Source: a virus
Direction: 5' to 3' (one strand)
DNA: 23,238 nucleotides
IMG/VR virus record: IMGVR_UViG_3300042397_002782
Location: 1-23,238 of that record
Below, piece after piece: positions 8,135-14,782 of the stretch. The notes beneath the pieces are model-generated. The model made no database searches, was not told where the DNA came from, and saw nothing but the letters and a program-made list of their open reading frames with translations. Positions within the stretch are counted from its first letter, which is position 1, and every line of letters starts with the position of its first letter. A program made the translations under genes and the position numbers.

Positions 8135-8142
8135 TATTTATA
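8135..8142 (-). promoter_or_regulatory. T4 late promoter box TATAAATA before AAA+ ATPase gene
   Basis: A perfect TATAAATA, 6 bases upstream of the ATPase ATG; the TAA within it is the stop of the gp41 C-terminal fragment. In T4 this box covers about -13 to -6, so transcription would begin one base before the AUG. Confidence 0.65.
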
Positions 8143-8584
8143 CTTTAAAGTCACTAAAGGTTTTACCACGTTGATTGTTATTACCACCTCGACTAAACGG
8201 CGTATTCGCGACTGGAGCAGCCGAAGAAGAGTCATTGCTCATGATATTCGCGGTTGGATCTGCAACATCATACAGCCTCATCTTAGCGCGATCAATACCC
8301 ACCGTAAATCGCTTGTTGTTATTGGCATCATTGTAACGATTCTTAAGCTGTTTGATCATTAACTGATTCATCTTTTCAAGTTGCTCAGTACTGATGAATG
8401 CAATCATCAAGTCTGCTGTTGCAGGCAAACCAAAGCTTTCAGATGTATCAGTAAGTTCAACATCGCTATTTGAATTATGTGTAAGTATATTATTAGCAAA
8501 AAATAAATGGTTACCATTTACTTCAATATCAATCATTTCAATATCATAATCTAATTCTTCTATGTTTGTAATCAATTCTTCCAT
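8138..8584 (-). CDS. 41: gp41 replicative helicase, C-terminal fragment behind split-intein C-half
   Basis: 148 residues in two parts. Residues 1-37 are the C-terminal half of a split intein, ending NILTHN with the usual His-Asn. Residue 38 is Ser, the +1 nucleophile, and 38-148 (SNSDVELTDTSESFG onward) is the C-terminal part of a DnaB-family helicase; LMIKQLKNRYND and VGIDRAKMRLYDV match T4 gp41. Protein trans-splicing to the 9270-11039 product would rebuild the helicase. It has its own Shine-Dalgarno sequence (AGGAAG, about 9 bases before the ATG) placed inside the end of the HNH gene, which it overlaps by 13 bases. Its TAA stop is embedded in the TATAAATA box of the next gene. The frame differs from both the HNH gene and the N-terminal fragment, so this is a true gene break. 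Confidence 0.92.
   Translation of the reverse strand: MEELITNIEELDYDIEMIDIEVNGNHLFFANNILTHNSNSDVELTDTSESFGLPATADLMIAFISTEQLEKMNQLMIKQLKNRYNDANNNKRFTVGIDRAKMRLYDVADPTANIMSNDSSSAAPVANTPFSRGGNNNQRGKTFSDFKV
8474..8584 (-). other. Split intein, C-terminal half (gp41-1 type, 37 residues)
   Basis: Codons 1-37 of the C-terminal gp41 gene. The segment includes ELDYDIEMIDIEVNGNHLFF (block F) and ANNILTHN (block G) ending in Asn37, followed by Ser+1. Length, the acidic opening helix and the NHLFFANNILTHN ending agree closely with the C-half of the gp41-1 split intein known from marine metagenomes, which is also 37 residues. It should pair with the half encoded at 9273-9536. Confidence 0.93.
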
Positions 8585-9249
8585 GTTTTAATTCTTCCTA
8601 GTTTATAATTTTCGGGCTGCGTTCCTTCTGGCATAAAAAATGAAGTTACCCCATCATTATACCATTTGTATTTTCTTGATCGGGTTGTTTCGTTAATCCG
8701 CCCTTTCATCTTCGATTTTCTCCCTTTTGCTTTATCTGATATTTTTTGTTTAGTTTCATCTGATTGCGTTTTACCAAACATTGGATTATTTTCGCCTTCA
8801 AGAGAACCTCTATTTATTCGGATTAGTGATATTGATTCTTCTGAGTGCTTCTTACCAAACATTGGATTATTTTCGCCTTGGACCGCTAATGTAATGTTTT
8901 TAATATGTTCATCCGACAAAACGCGTCCTTTAAGAGGACTTCCGCCTCTTTTAATGTATGATTCCTTTAAACTTTTGGATAGTTTTCCATTACTATGATC
9001 TTTAGTTTTCCCTTTACCAGCTGCCCCACCCTTTTTTCCCGCTTCACTTGCACCTTGAATAAATTTGCCGTTTATTGCGACAATATCTCCCTGTTCATAA
9101 TGTCTTTGCCAGTGGTCCTCAGCTCTTAAGCATTCTAAATTCAATGGATCATTATTATCATGATTTCCGTCTATATGATGTATGTGATATCCTTCTGGAA
9201 TTTTTTGATGATTATGTTCTTCCCAGATTTTTCTATAGTTATTTGGCAT
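8572..9249 (-). CDS. HNH homing endonuclease with NUMOD3 repeats, lying between the two gp41 halves
   Basis: 225 residues. The N-terminus has an HNH_3-type nuclease core: HHIDGNHDNNDPLNLECL (24-41) with downstream His residues in DHWQRH (45-50). Then follow NUMOD3-type DNA-binding repeats (two NNPMFGK boxes, preceded by a degenerate GSPLKGR version), and a C-terminal KWYNDGV...PEGTQPENYKLGR module often seen in phage homing endonucleases. Such enzymes cut an allele lacking the insertion and so spread themselves. The gene lies exactly at the split-intein break and is more AT-rich than the extein genes. No good Shine-Dalgarno is present; a TATAAATA box ends 5 bases before the ATG, so expression may be late, as for T4 intron endonucleases. 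Residues 103-160 have near-repeated segments. Confidence 0.9.
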   Translation of the reverse strand: MPNNYRKIWEEHNHQKIPEGYHIHHIDGNHDNNDPLNLECLRAEDHWQRHYEQGDIVAINGKFIQGASEAGKKGGAAGKGKTKDHSNGKLSKSLKESYIKRGGSPLKGRVLSDEHIKNITLAVQGENNPMFGKKHSEESISLIRINRGSLEGENNPMFGKTQSDETKQKISDKAKGRKSKMKGRINETTRSRKYKWYNDGVTSFFMPEGTQPENYKLGRIKTWKN

Positions 9250-9254
9250 ATAAC

Positions 9255-9262
9255 TATTTATA
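9255..9262 (-). promoter_or_regulatory. T4 late promoter box TATAAATA before HNH endonuclease gene
   Basis: A perfect TATAAATA ending 5 bases before the HNH ATG, in the 20-base gap after the gp41 N-fragment stop. It would give the endonuclease, and perhaps the gp41 C-fragment behind it, late expression. Confidence 0.6.
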
Positions 9263-9269
9263 ATATGTG

Positions 9270-11039
9270 TTAGTTCAACGTCACTAAAGAATCTCCAATT
9301 TTTAATCCAGAGTTAATTGACTTATCAATATCATTGACTGGGAATTTATGATCGGCGCTACAAATAATAGTCTTTCCTGAAGAAGTCGTAATACGATATG
9401 CTTTCTTTTTTGTTTTAGGAAACACTGTAACCACCTCATTAAAGCCAGTATTGCTTTTTATACAATCACCAACCACAATTTCATTTAAGCGTTTATTACC
9501 ATATTCCGTTTCAACAATAGTTAAAGGATCTAAACAATATCCATTGCGATTTGTTTGTGTTGCACTCCAAATCGGAACATTAAATTCAACAGCGAGACCA
9601 CGCAGTTCTTCAGCAATTGCCTTGATTAAACTGTAAGTATTGACACTTCCGCTTAGACCTTTGATACGACTGCTGGCGCAAATGTTAAGATAGTCGATGT
9701 AGATGACGTCAGGCGTGAACTTCTTTTTCAGTTTAAGTTCATGTAGCAATGCACGGAAGTGACCGACATGCGCGCTTGCAGTTGGATATTCCTTAATGAC
9801 AATCTTACCTTTTGTTCGGTCTGACAAGTTCTTAATCTTGGAGGAGAACGTGGCTTGTGACAGGTTCTTCAGTTCATCAATACGAACGTCAAGCAGGTTA
9901 GCATCAATACGTTCAGCAATACGTTCTTCTGCCATTTCCATCGTAATGTAAAGAACATCGCGCCCCATGGAAAGATCTGCCGCTGCAAGGTGACACATAC
10001 CCAAACTCTTACCAACGCCTGTATTATGCGAGGAGATTCCATTTGTGTAGTATCGGTTGTTATTATGCTCAACGTGAATATCAACAATTGGAATCTTCTT
10101 TCCGGTTTTTATGACTGTGCCAGGTTCATATCGCCCAGTATCACAGAAAAAGTGCAATTTTGATAAAGTAACTTCTTGAGCATTAAATATATCCTTCGCA
10201 CTCATCCACCCTAACGTTGATTGGAAAAGATGATTTTCATTGCATGAAATATTCTTATCATTACAACTGAATGAGTATTCATCCCATTGACCTTTGTCGA
10301 TAAAATCCGATATCTTAACCCAACCATCAGGAGATGAAACTTCAAGTGTATAACCGTTTTCGAGTAAAGCTTTCACTTCACCGATTTTAATTTCTTTTTC
10401 AACCGCAAGCGAAGTTATCCTCACAACAATTTTAGTATCAGGGTGAACACACCCAGCTAAGATGATATTCAGAGTCTTGCGAGGTACACCACCATTGGTA
10501 ATTTGGTTGAACATATCAAGGTCAAACTCGATCTTATCTTCAACGTGATGATAAAAATCAAATCGACGATCTGCGTTCTCAAGGTAATCGTGACCTACGT
10601 TTGTGTCAAACGTAACGCTCAACGCCTTGTTCAAAATCTCTGGAATTGCTCCTTCGGCTTTATCGGCGCTTTTACCATCAATGATCGAGATGGCTTCCAT
10701 AACAGCCAAATGAACGGCGCGATCCTTACACCACTTTTCGGTGCTATCTACAAGCCAATCATGTTCGGCTGGCTGAGGTGTAGCAAAATCATGAATAGCC
10801 TGAAGAATCTCATGTCGGTCTGGACGGACGGCAGCATTACTTTTTTGGAATTCAATGTCAAGTACGCTAGAGTTTGGCAGCTTATTGTACTTACTGATGA
10901 AGTCGAGAATCAGCTCATAAATTACGCGTTGTGAGCCCGTGAAGTATTCAGGCTTAATGTGAGGCATTGCCTTACGCGTGTATGGTTCGCTATTGACAAG
11001 ATTATTTAATATAAGTGATTCGATTGAAACGTCAGTCAT
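9270..11039 (-). CDS. 41: gp41 replicative helicase, N-terminal fragment with P-loop mini-intein and split-intein N-half
   Basis: 589 residues. Extein 1 is residues 1-196 (N-terminal domain to NIILAG), an intein fills 197-339, extein 2 is 340-501 beginning TGVGKS, and the split-intein N-half is 502-589. Rejoining LAG to TGVGKSLGMC restores the Walker A; DVLYITMEMAEERIAERIDA and VIYIDYLNI match T4 gp41. After both splicing events with the 8138-8584 product the helicase is 196+162+111 = 469 residues, near T4 gp41 (about 475). DnaB-type hexameric helicases unwind DNA at the fork with primase. A clear Shine-Dalgarno AGGAAG precedes the ATG. The gene overlaps the small gene upstream by 8 bases. 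Neither polypeptide alone contains a complete helicase domain. Confidence 0.94.
   Translation of the reverse strand: MTDVSIESLILNNLVNSEPYTRKAMPHIKPEYFTGSQRVIYELILDFISKYNKLPNSSVLDIEFQKSNAAVRPDRHEILQAIHDFATPQPAEHDWLVDSTEKWCKDRAVHLAVMEAISIIDGKSADKAEGAIPEILNKALSVTFDTNVGHDYLENADRRFDFYHHVEDKIEFDLDMFNQITNGGVPRKTLNIILAGCVHPDTKIVVRITSLAVEKEIKIGEVKALLENGYTLEVSSPDGWVKISDFIDKGQWDEYSFSCNDKNISCNENHLFQSTLGWMSAKDIFNAQEVTLSKLHFFCDTGRYEPGTVIKTGKKIPIVDIHVEHNNNRYYTNGISSHNTGVGKSLGMCHLAAADLSMGRDVLYITMEMAEERIAERIDANLLDVRIDELKNLSQATFSSKIKNLSDRTKGKIVIKEYPTASAHVGHFRALLHELKLKKKFTPDVIYIDYLNICASSRIKGLSGSVNTYSLIKAIAEELRGLAVEFNVPIWSATQTNRNGYCLDPLTIVETEYGNKRLNEIVVGDCIKSNTGFNEVVTVFPKTKKKAYRITTSSGKTIICSADHKFPVNDIDKSINSGLKIGDSLVTLN
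9273..9536 (-). other. Split intein, N-terminal half (gp41-1 type, 88 residues)
   Basis: Residues 502-589 of the N-terminal gp41 gene. It begins CLDPLTIVET (block A, Cys1), contains GDCIKSNTGFNEV and ICSADHKFPV (block B with the conserved His), and ends with a natural stop after 88 residues, the same length as the gp41-1 N-half. The local N-extein is QTNRNGY, close to the TRSGY junction known for gp41-1. The stop at exactly this length shows a mature split intein rather than a frameshift. Confidence 0.93.
10023..10451 (-). other. Contiguous mini-intein in the gp41 Walker A motif
   Basis: Residues 197-339 of the N-terminal gp41 gene, 143 residues. It starts CVHPDTKIVVRI (block A), has CNENHLF (block B-like His), VDIHVEHNNNRYY (block F) and ends GISSHN before Thr+1. 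The flanking sequence LAG/TGVGKSLG is a P-loop once joined. No LAGLIDADG or HNH residues are present, so it is an endonuclease-free mini-intein that must splice in cis for the ATP site to exist. Its codons were checked at both ends (TGT at 10449-10451, AAT at 10023-10025). Confidence 0.92.
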
Positions 11040-11331
11040 GTGGTCTTCCTATTATGTAGTCGTTGTTTGAAATAATGTCAGCTAAGATATCACCGATATG
11101 ATTATTGAATTCGGGATCTTCTTTTAGCATGTCGCGGCGGTGTGTGAGGGAATCAGGCACGCTCTCGATTTTGTAGATAAATCGCAAACGTGCCTGATTT
11201 TTTTCCTCAATTATACTGACTTTACCATAACGGTAAACGATACCAGCATATCCGCTACTTGTTAATTGTATCAGGAATTGGTCTGGATGTAAATCATCTT
11301 CGACCAACAAGTAGTCTTTTCCTTCTTTCAT
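11032..11331 (-). CDS. Small protein between UvsX and gp41, positional counterpart of T4 gene 40
   Basis: 99 residues, MKEGKDYLLVEDDLHPDQFL onward, predicted as a short beta-rich domain followed by helices. I do not recognise the sequence with certainty. T4 has gene 40 (about 114 residues, a head-assembly accessory protein) at this place between uvsX and 41, so it may be a counterpart, but sequence support is lacking. The ATG overlaps the UvsX stop (TAATG) and its 3' end overlaps the gp41 start by 8 bases, so the three genes form one operon from the promoter upstream of UvsX. Confidence 0.75.
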   Translation of the reverse strand: MKEGKDYLLVEDDLHPDQFLIQLTSSGYAGIVYRYGKVSIIEEKNQARLRFIYKIESVPDSLTHRRDMLKEDPEFNNHIGDILADIISNNDYIIGRPHD

Positions 11332-12413
11332 TACTCTTCGTACTGCTCAATGATTTCATCATCGGACAAGTCCTTAGATGCAGTCTCAGTGATCATGTCA
11401 CGTAGACCAATGGTATACTTGTCCTTAAGGTATTTGGCAAAGTCGGTGTTGTTAAACACCTTACCCCAGAAGTCAGCCGTCATAGTCTGCGCAGCTCGTA
11501 GGTTTTGTGTAAGTGGTTCTCCCGTTGCCTTATTCACTGCCATGTACCAACCATTCTTTGGCTTAATAACATATCCGCCATCAATCGCAACATCAAGCAA
11601 TCCAGACCACTTCTGGATACCACCTTCCCAGCTTACGCTGATCGGGATCTTCGACTTTTCCTTAACAAAGCGAGATTTCTCAACATTGATAATGAAGTGA
11701 TATCCTTGAATTTCGGTACCATCTTTATCTTGCTGACGTCCAAGAATCCAAATGTTGTCAGCGGAATAGGTGATGCCAGTACCACCACTAACAATCGCCT
11801 TCGGGAACAATCCAATTTCCTGGTAGGTGTGGTTGATCGCAATAAGCGGAATGTTCTTCATCGTAAGGTATGGAGTAACCATACGGAACAGACCTTTAAG
11901 CGCCTTAGCGCGTGTCATATCCGCGACGCTCTTTTCATTCAGAGCATCTTCAAGTTCCTTCTTACTTGCAAGGTTACCAACGGAGTCGATGACGATTGCA
12001 ACCTTATCCTTACGGTCGATTTGGTCAAGTTGGTTAACCAAGTCAAACTTTAGTTCTTCGACGTTCTTGATCGGAATATGTAGAACACGTGATGTATCAA
12101 TGCCAAAGCTTTCAAAGTATTGCTGCGGTGATCCGAATTCGGAATCATAGAACATAAGAATCGCGTCCTTATGCTTTTTCAAATAGCTTGCTGCCATAAG
12201 AAGAGCAAAGCTAGTTTTGAAGTGCTTAGACGGACCTGCAAGAACTGTTAGTCCGCTGGTAAGTCCACCGTCAATGCTGCCACTAAGAGCAACATTAATC
12301 ATCGGCACTGGTGTAGGAGTAATATCCTTTTCCGAATAGAAGTCTGATTCCGACAGAACATCGGCTTCTTTAATTCGGCAATTCTTTTTTAATTTTTCGA
12401 GTATAGATGACAT
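11331..12413 (-). CDS. uvsX: UvsX recombinase (RecA-like)
   Basis: 360 residues. The phage RecA-family strand-exchange protein that coats single-stranded DNA and drives recombination-dependent replication. Walker A GPSKHFKT (60-67) is the T4 UvsX form (GPSKSFKS in T4), FYDSEFG (88-94) holds the likely catalytic Glu (E92), and VAIVIDSVGNL (138-148) is Walker B. INHTYQEIGLFPKAIVSGG (193-211) matches the DNA-binding loop region, and NIWILGRQQDKDG follows as in T4. The length is near T4 UvsX (about 390). It begins an operon with the small gene and gp41; a promoter (TTTACA, 17 bases, TACAAT) overlaps the end of the methyltransferase gene upstream. No strong Shine-Dalgarno is seen. Confidence 0.96.
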   Translation of the reverse strand: MSSILEKLKKNCRIKEADVLSESDFYSEKDITPTPVPMINVALSGSIDGGLTSGLTVLAGPSKHFKTSFALLMAASYLKKHKDAILMFYDSEFGSPQQYFESFGIDTSRVLHIPIKNVEELKFDLVNQLDQIDRKDKVAIVIDSVGNLASKKELEDALNEKSVADMTRAKALKGLFRMVTPYLTMKNIPLIAINHTYQEIGLFPKAIVSGGTGITYSADNIWILGRQQDKDGTEIQGYHFIINVEKSRFVKEKSKIPISVSWEGGIQKWSGLLDVAIDGGYVIKPKNGWYMAVNKATGEPLTQNLRAAQTMTADFWGKVFNNTDFAKYLKDKYTIGLRDMITETASKDLSDDEIIEQYEE

Positions 12414-12427
12414 GTGTTATTATGTTA

Positions 12428-13693
12428 TTATTGTATATCAGTTTTATGTTTATGTAAATGGAAAAACTCATCAAGCTCCGCAGTATTTGCTGCATAAGTT
12501 TCATCAAGAGTAACGCGAACAACTGTCTTGTTCTTGTTGCTCTGTTTGATGTACGAGCAGTCTCCATTGATTGTTTTGCCGTCAAGATATTCAAGTACAT
12601 TAAGCATCATGTCACGTGCAGTCGTAACTGGAACGTTTTGGCAAATGTGGTTAATCTTAGAGAGCGGCTTATCACCTACAAGATTAAAATCATCTGGCAT
12701 CTTCATCAGACGAAGACCATCACGAATCGTAATGTACTTTTCAGTCTCTGGATTGATTAGGAAGTATGGAAGCGGTCCAATAAATGCTGGAATGGAGTTA
12801 CCTTTTGGAAGAGTAACACCGTGCGCCCAATAACCTTTACCATCATCCAATTTAGCCTGCATAGCACGTGCGCGATTAGCTGTATGCGAGAATCCATTTG
12901 CATCCATCCAATCTGCAACTTCTAACAGACCTTTACCGTATCCACCGTCGGTGTTCACGATCAAGTTTGTTGTCTTCTCAAAGTGAGTGGACAATTCACG
13001 GATTGTCTTTGATCCAGTCATTGCCATGTTATAGGCAACCCATGCATTTGCAGTTGGACATTCTTGGTTTGTAAGAACGTTCATTGGATCTTCAGCGTCC
13101 TTTGGAATCTTCAATAGATCGACAACCGGTTCTTCTTCCTTACGATGCCATGGGAAGATAGGAGCAGTATCACTCTTTGTAAAGAAGTAGAAAGTGCGCG
13201 GTCTCTTTTGCGATAGACCATGCAGACGGCTTTCAGTGTAGTAAAGATTCAGACTGTATCCAAGTTCTTTACCAATTTCATGTAGACGATCTGCTACTTT
13301 CTTACCGCTGTTACCATACAATCGTGGAGCGTTTTCTCCCCAAAAGACAGTTGGCTTGATTGTGCCAAGTACGTATTCGGCAGTGCGATACATCCAATCA
13401 TTGGTTGCACTGTTTTCACTGCTTGTTGTACTAAAGCTTGATAATCCAGCACAAGGGCATGTTGTAAGAACAACGTCTACATGCGGCGCTACATAGTCAG
13501 GATCTTCGTCCAAGAAAACATAATCACCGGACCAGCCTTTTTGTGTACGGATATAATTGATGTAGTGTTCGTCGTTATTCTTAAATGGGGTGTATGACAG
13601 TACATATTCAGGTAGTTGTCCATTTAGAGCTTCAGCTGTACCTAATACTTCACCTCCAATTAGAGGAACAATTGCTGCGTATTTCAAATTCAT
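12428..13693 (-). CDS. DNA C5-cytosine methyltransferase-like protein
   Basis: 421 residues. Motif IV TTCPCAGLSSFS (78-88) holds the catalytic Pro-Cys (C81); GENAPRL (119-125) matches motif VI (ENV) and LSQKRPRTFYF (160-170) matches motif VIII (QxRxRxF). The first residues PLIGGEVLGTAEAL correspond to the AdoMet-binding motif I. These enzymes transfer a methyl group to cytosine C5. The phage also encodes dCMP hydroxymethylase, so cytosines may already carry a C5 hydroxymethyl, which makes the substrate puzzling; the enzyme may act before replacement, on host DNA, or have been reused. A terminator-like hairpin lies upstream at 13711-13742, so it may be separately expressed. No target recognition sequence can be predicted. 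Confidence 0.88.
   Translation of the reverse strand: MNLKYAAIVPLIGGEVLGTAEALNGQLPEYVLSYTPFKNNDEHYINYIRTQKGWSGDYVFLDEDPDYVAPHVDVVLTTCPCAGLSSFSTTSSENSATNDWMYRTAEYVLGTIKPTVFWGENAPRLYGNSGKKVADRLHEIGKELGYSLNLYYTESRLHGLSQKRPRTFYFFTKSDTAPIFPWHRKEEEPVVDLLKIPKDAEDPMNVLTNQECPTANAWVAYNMAMTGSKTIRELSTHFEKTTNLIVNTDGGYGKGLLEVADWMDANGFSHTANRARAMQAKLDDGKGYWAHGVTLPKGNSIPAFIGPLPYFLINPETEKYITIRDGLRLMKMPDDFNLVGDKPLSKINHICQNVPVTTARDMMLNVLEYLDGKTINGDCSYIKQSNKNKTVVRVTLDETYAANTAELDEFFHLHKHKTDIQ
12430..12458 (-). promoter_or_regulatory. Sigma70-like promoter for uvsX operon
   Basis: Minus strand TTTACA (12453-12458), 17 bases, TACAAT (12430-12435), upstream of the UvsX ATG at 12413. It overlaps the 3' end of the methyltransferase gene. 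Confidence 0.65.
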
Positions 13694-13710
13694 TGTAATT
13701 TATCTATAAG

Positions 13711-13742
13711 AAACCCAGGGGAACATTCCGCTCCCTGGGTTT
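13711..13742 (-). terminator. Terminator-like hairpin after the epimerase gene
   Basis: A perfect 10-base inverted repeat (AAACCCAGGG and CCCTGGGTTT, arms 13711-13720 and 13733-13742) with a 12-base loop, in the gap between epimerase stop and methyltransferase start. The following T-tract is short, so termination may be partial. Confidence 0.6.
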
Positions 13743-13756
13743 GATGAGTATTTTGT

Positions 13757-14782
13757 TTAGTAACGTGAAGAGATCCATTCGTAAGTCTTCTCCATACCAA
13801 CAAGCAGTGGTTGAGAAACTTCCCATCCCATCTTTTCACGATAGAGACGGTTGTCGGAATTACGTCCACGTACACCAACTGGACATCTGAAGCCATACTT
13901 AGCTTCAAAGTCAGCGCCTTCGATGTTACGAATGACAGTGTCTTTCTTTGATAGACCAATTGCCATTTCGGCAAGTTGGTTAATTGTAACCTGCTCTTCC
14001 GAACCAATGTTTACTGGACCTTCAAAAGTATCTTGTCGCATGAATCGTATGATAGCCTCGAGGCAGTCGTCGATGTATAAGAATGAACGCGTTTGTTTAC
14101 CGTCACCCCATACTTCAATTTCTCCATCTGCCAATAGAGCCTTGCGGCACATAGCGGCTGGAGCCTTTTCTTTTCCACCATCATATGTACCCATAGGCCC
14201 AAAGATGTTATGGAATCGTGCAACACGAACGTCTAGGTTGTAGTTACGTGCAAAGGCAAAGAACATACGCTCACTAAAAAGCTTTTCCCAACCATATTCA
14301 CTATCTGGATTTGCTGGATAAGCAGATGATTCTTCACAGTTCGGGTTGTCAGGATCCAACTGATTATGCTCTGGATACATGCATGCCGAAGAAGAATAAA
14401 AAATACGCTGAACGTTTTTCTTAGACGCTTCATACGCAACATTCAAGTTAATCATTGCAGAGTTATGCATAACATCAGCGTCATGCTCACCCGTAAAGAT
14501 ATAACCTGCACCGCCCATATCAGCTGCTAGTTGATACACTTCGTCAAATCCAGGATTACTTTCAGAACCCTGATCTGGCGCAAACATTACACGTGAAACA
14601 ACGCGTGGATCGCGTAGATCTCCAGCAACATATTCATCGCACATGACTGCGTGATCCCAATACTCATGTTGAGGCTTGATGTCAACTACACGAACGTAGA
14701 ATCCTTCATCCTTCAAACGTTTTGCAAGATGGCCGCCAATAAAGCCGCCTCCGCCCAATACCAATGCTGTTTTTTGTTTCAT
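13757..14782 (-). CDS. GDP-mannose 3,5-epimerase-like NAD-dependent epimerase
   Basis: 341 residues. Short-chain dehydrogenase/epimerase with the Rossmann motif LGGGGFIGGHL (9-19) for NAD. ADMGGAGYIF, SSACMYPEHNQL, RFHNIFGPMGTY, GGKEKAPAAMCRKAL, WGDGKQTRSF and GVRGRNSDN follow plant GDP-mannose 3,5-epimerase almost word for word. The catalytic set is present: C134, Y163 and K167 of SEYGWEK, and K206. The plant enzyme converts GDP-D-mannose to GDP-L-galactose (and GDP-L-gulose), so the phage probably makes an unusual GDP-sugar donor for the adjacent glycosyltransferases. The start ATG overlaps the stop of the STELLO-like gene (TAATG). This is a strong family call; the exact product sugar is inference. 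Confidence 0.93.
   Translation of the reverse strand: MKQKTALVLGGGGFIGGHLAKRLKDEGFYVRVVDIKPQHEYWDHAVMCDEYVAGDLRDPRVVSRVMFAPDQGSESNPGFDEVYQLAADMGGAGYIFTGEHDADVMHNSAMINLNVAYEASKKNVQRIFYSSSACMYPEHNQLDPDNPNCEESSAYPANPDSEYGWEKLFSERMFFAFARNYNLDVRVARFHNIFGPMGTYDGGKEKAPAAMCRKALLADGEIEVWGDGKQTRSFLYIDDCLEAIIRFMRQDTFEGPVNIGSEEQVTINQLAEMAIGLSKKDTVIRNIEGADFEAKYGFRCPVGVRGRNSDNRLYREKMGWEVSQPLLVGMEKTYEWISSRY

Noticed and set aside
8572-9270. The idea that gp41 is one gene with frameshift errors and that the HNH region is an in-frame intein endonuclease domain
   Set aside because: The N-half stops at exactly the length of known split-intein N-halves, the C-half has its own ATG and Shine-Dalgarno, and the HNH gene is complete in a third frame.
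11505-12053. A plus-strand open frame of 182 codons opposite UvsX
   Set aside because: It is the shadow of a highly conserved RecA-like gene with no ribosome site or recognisable motif.
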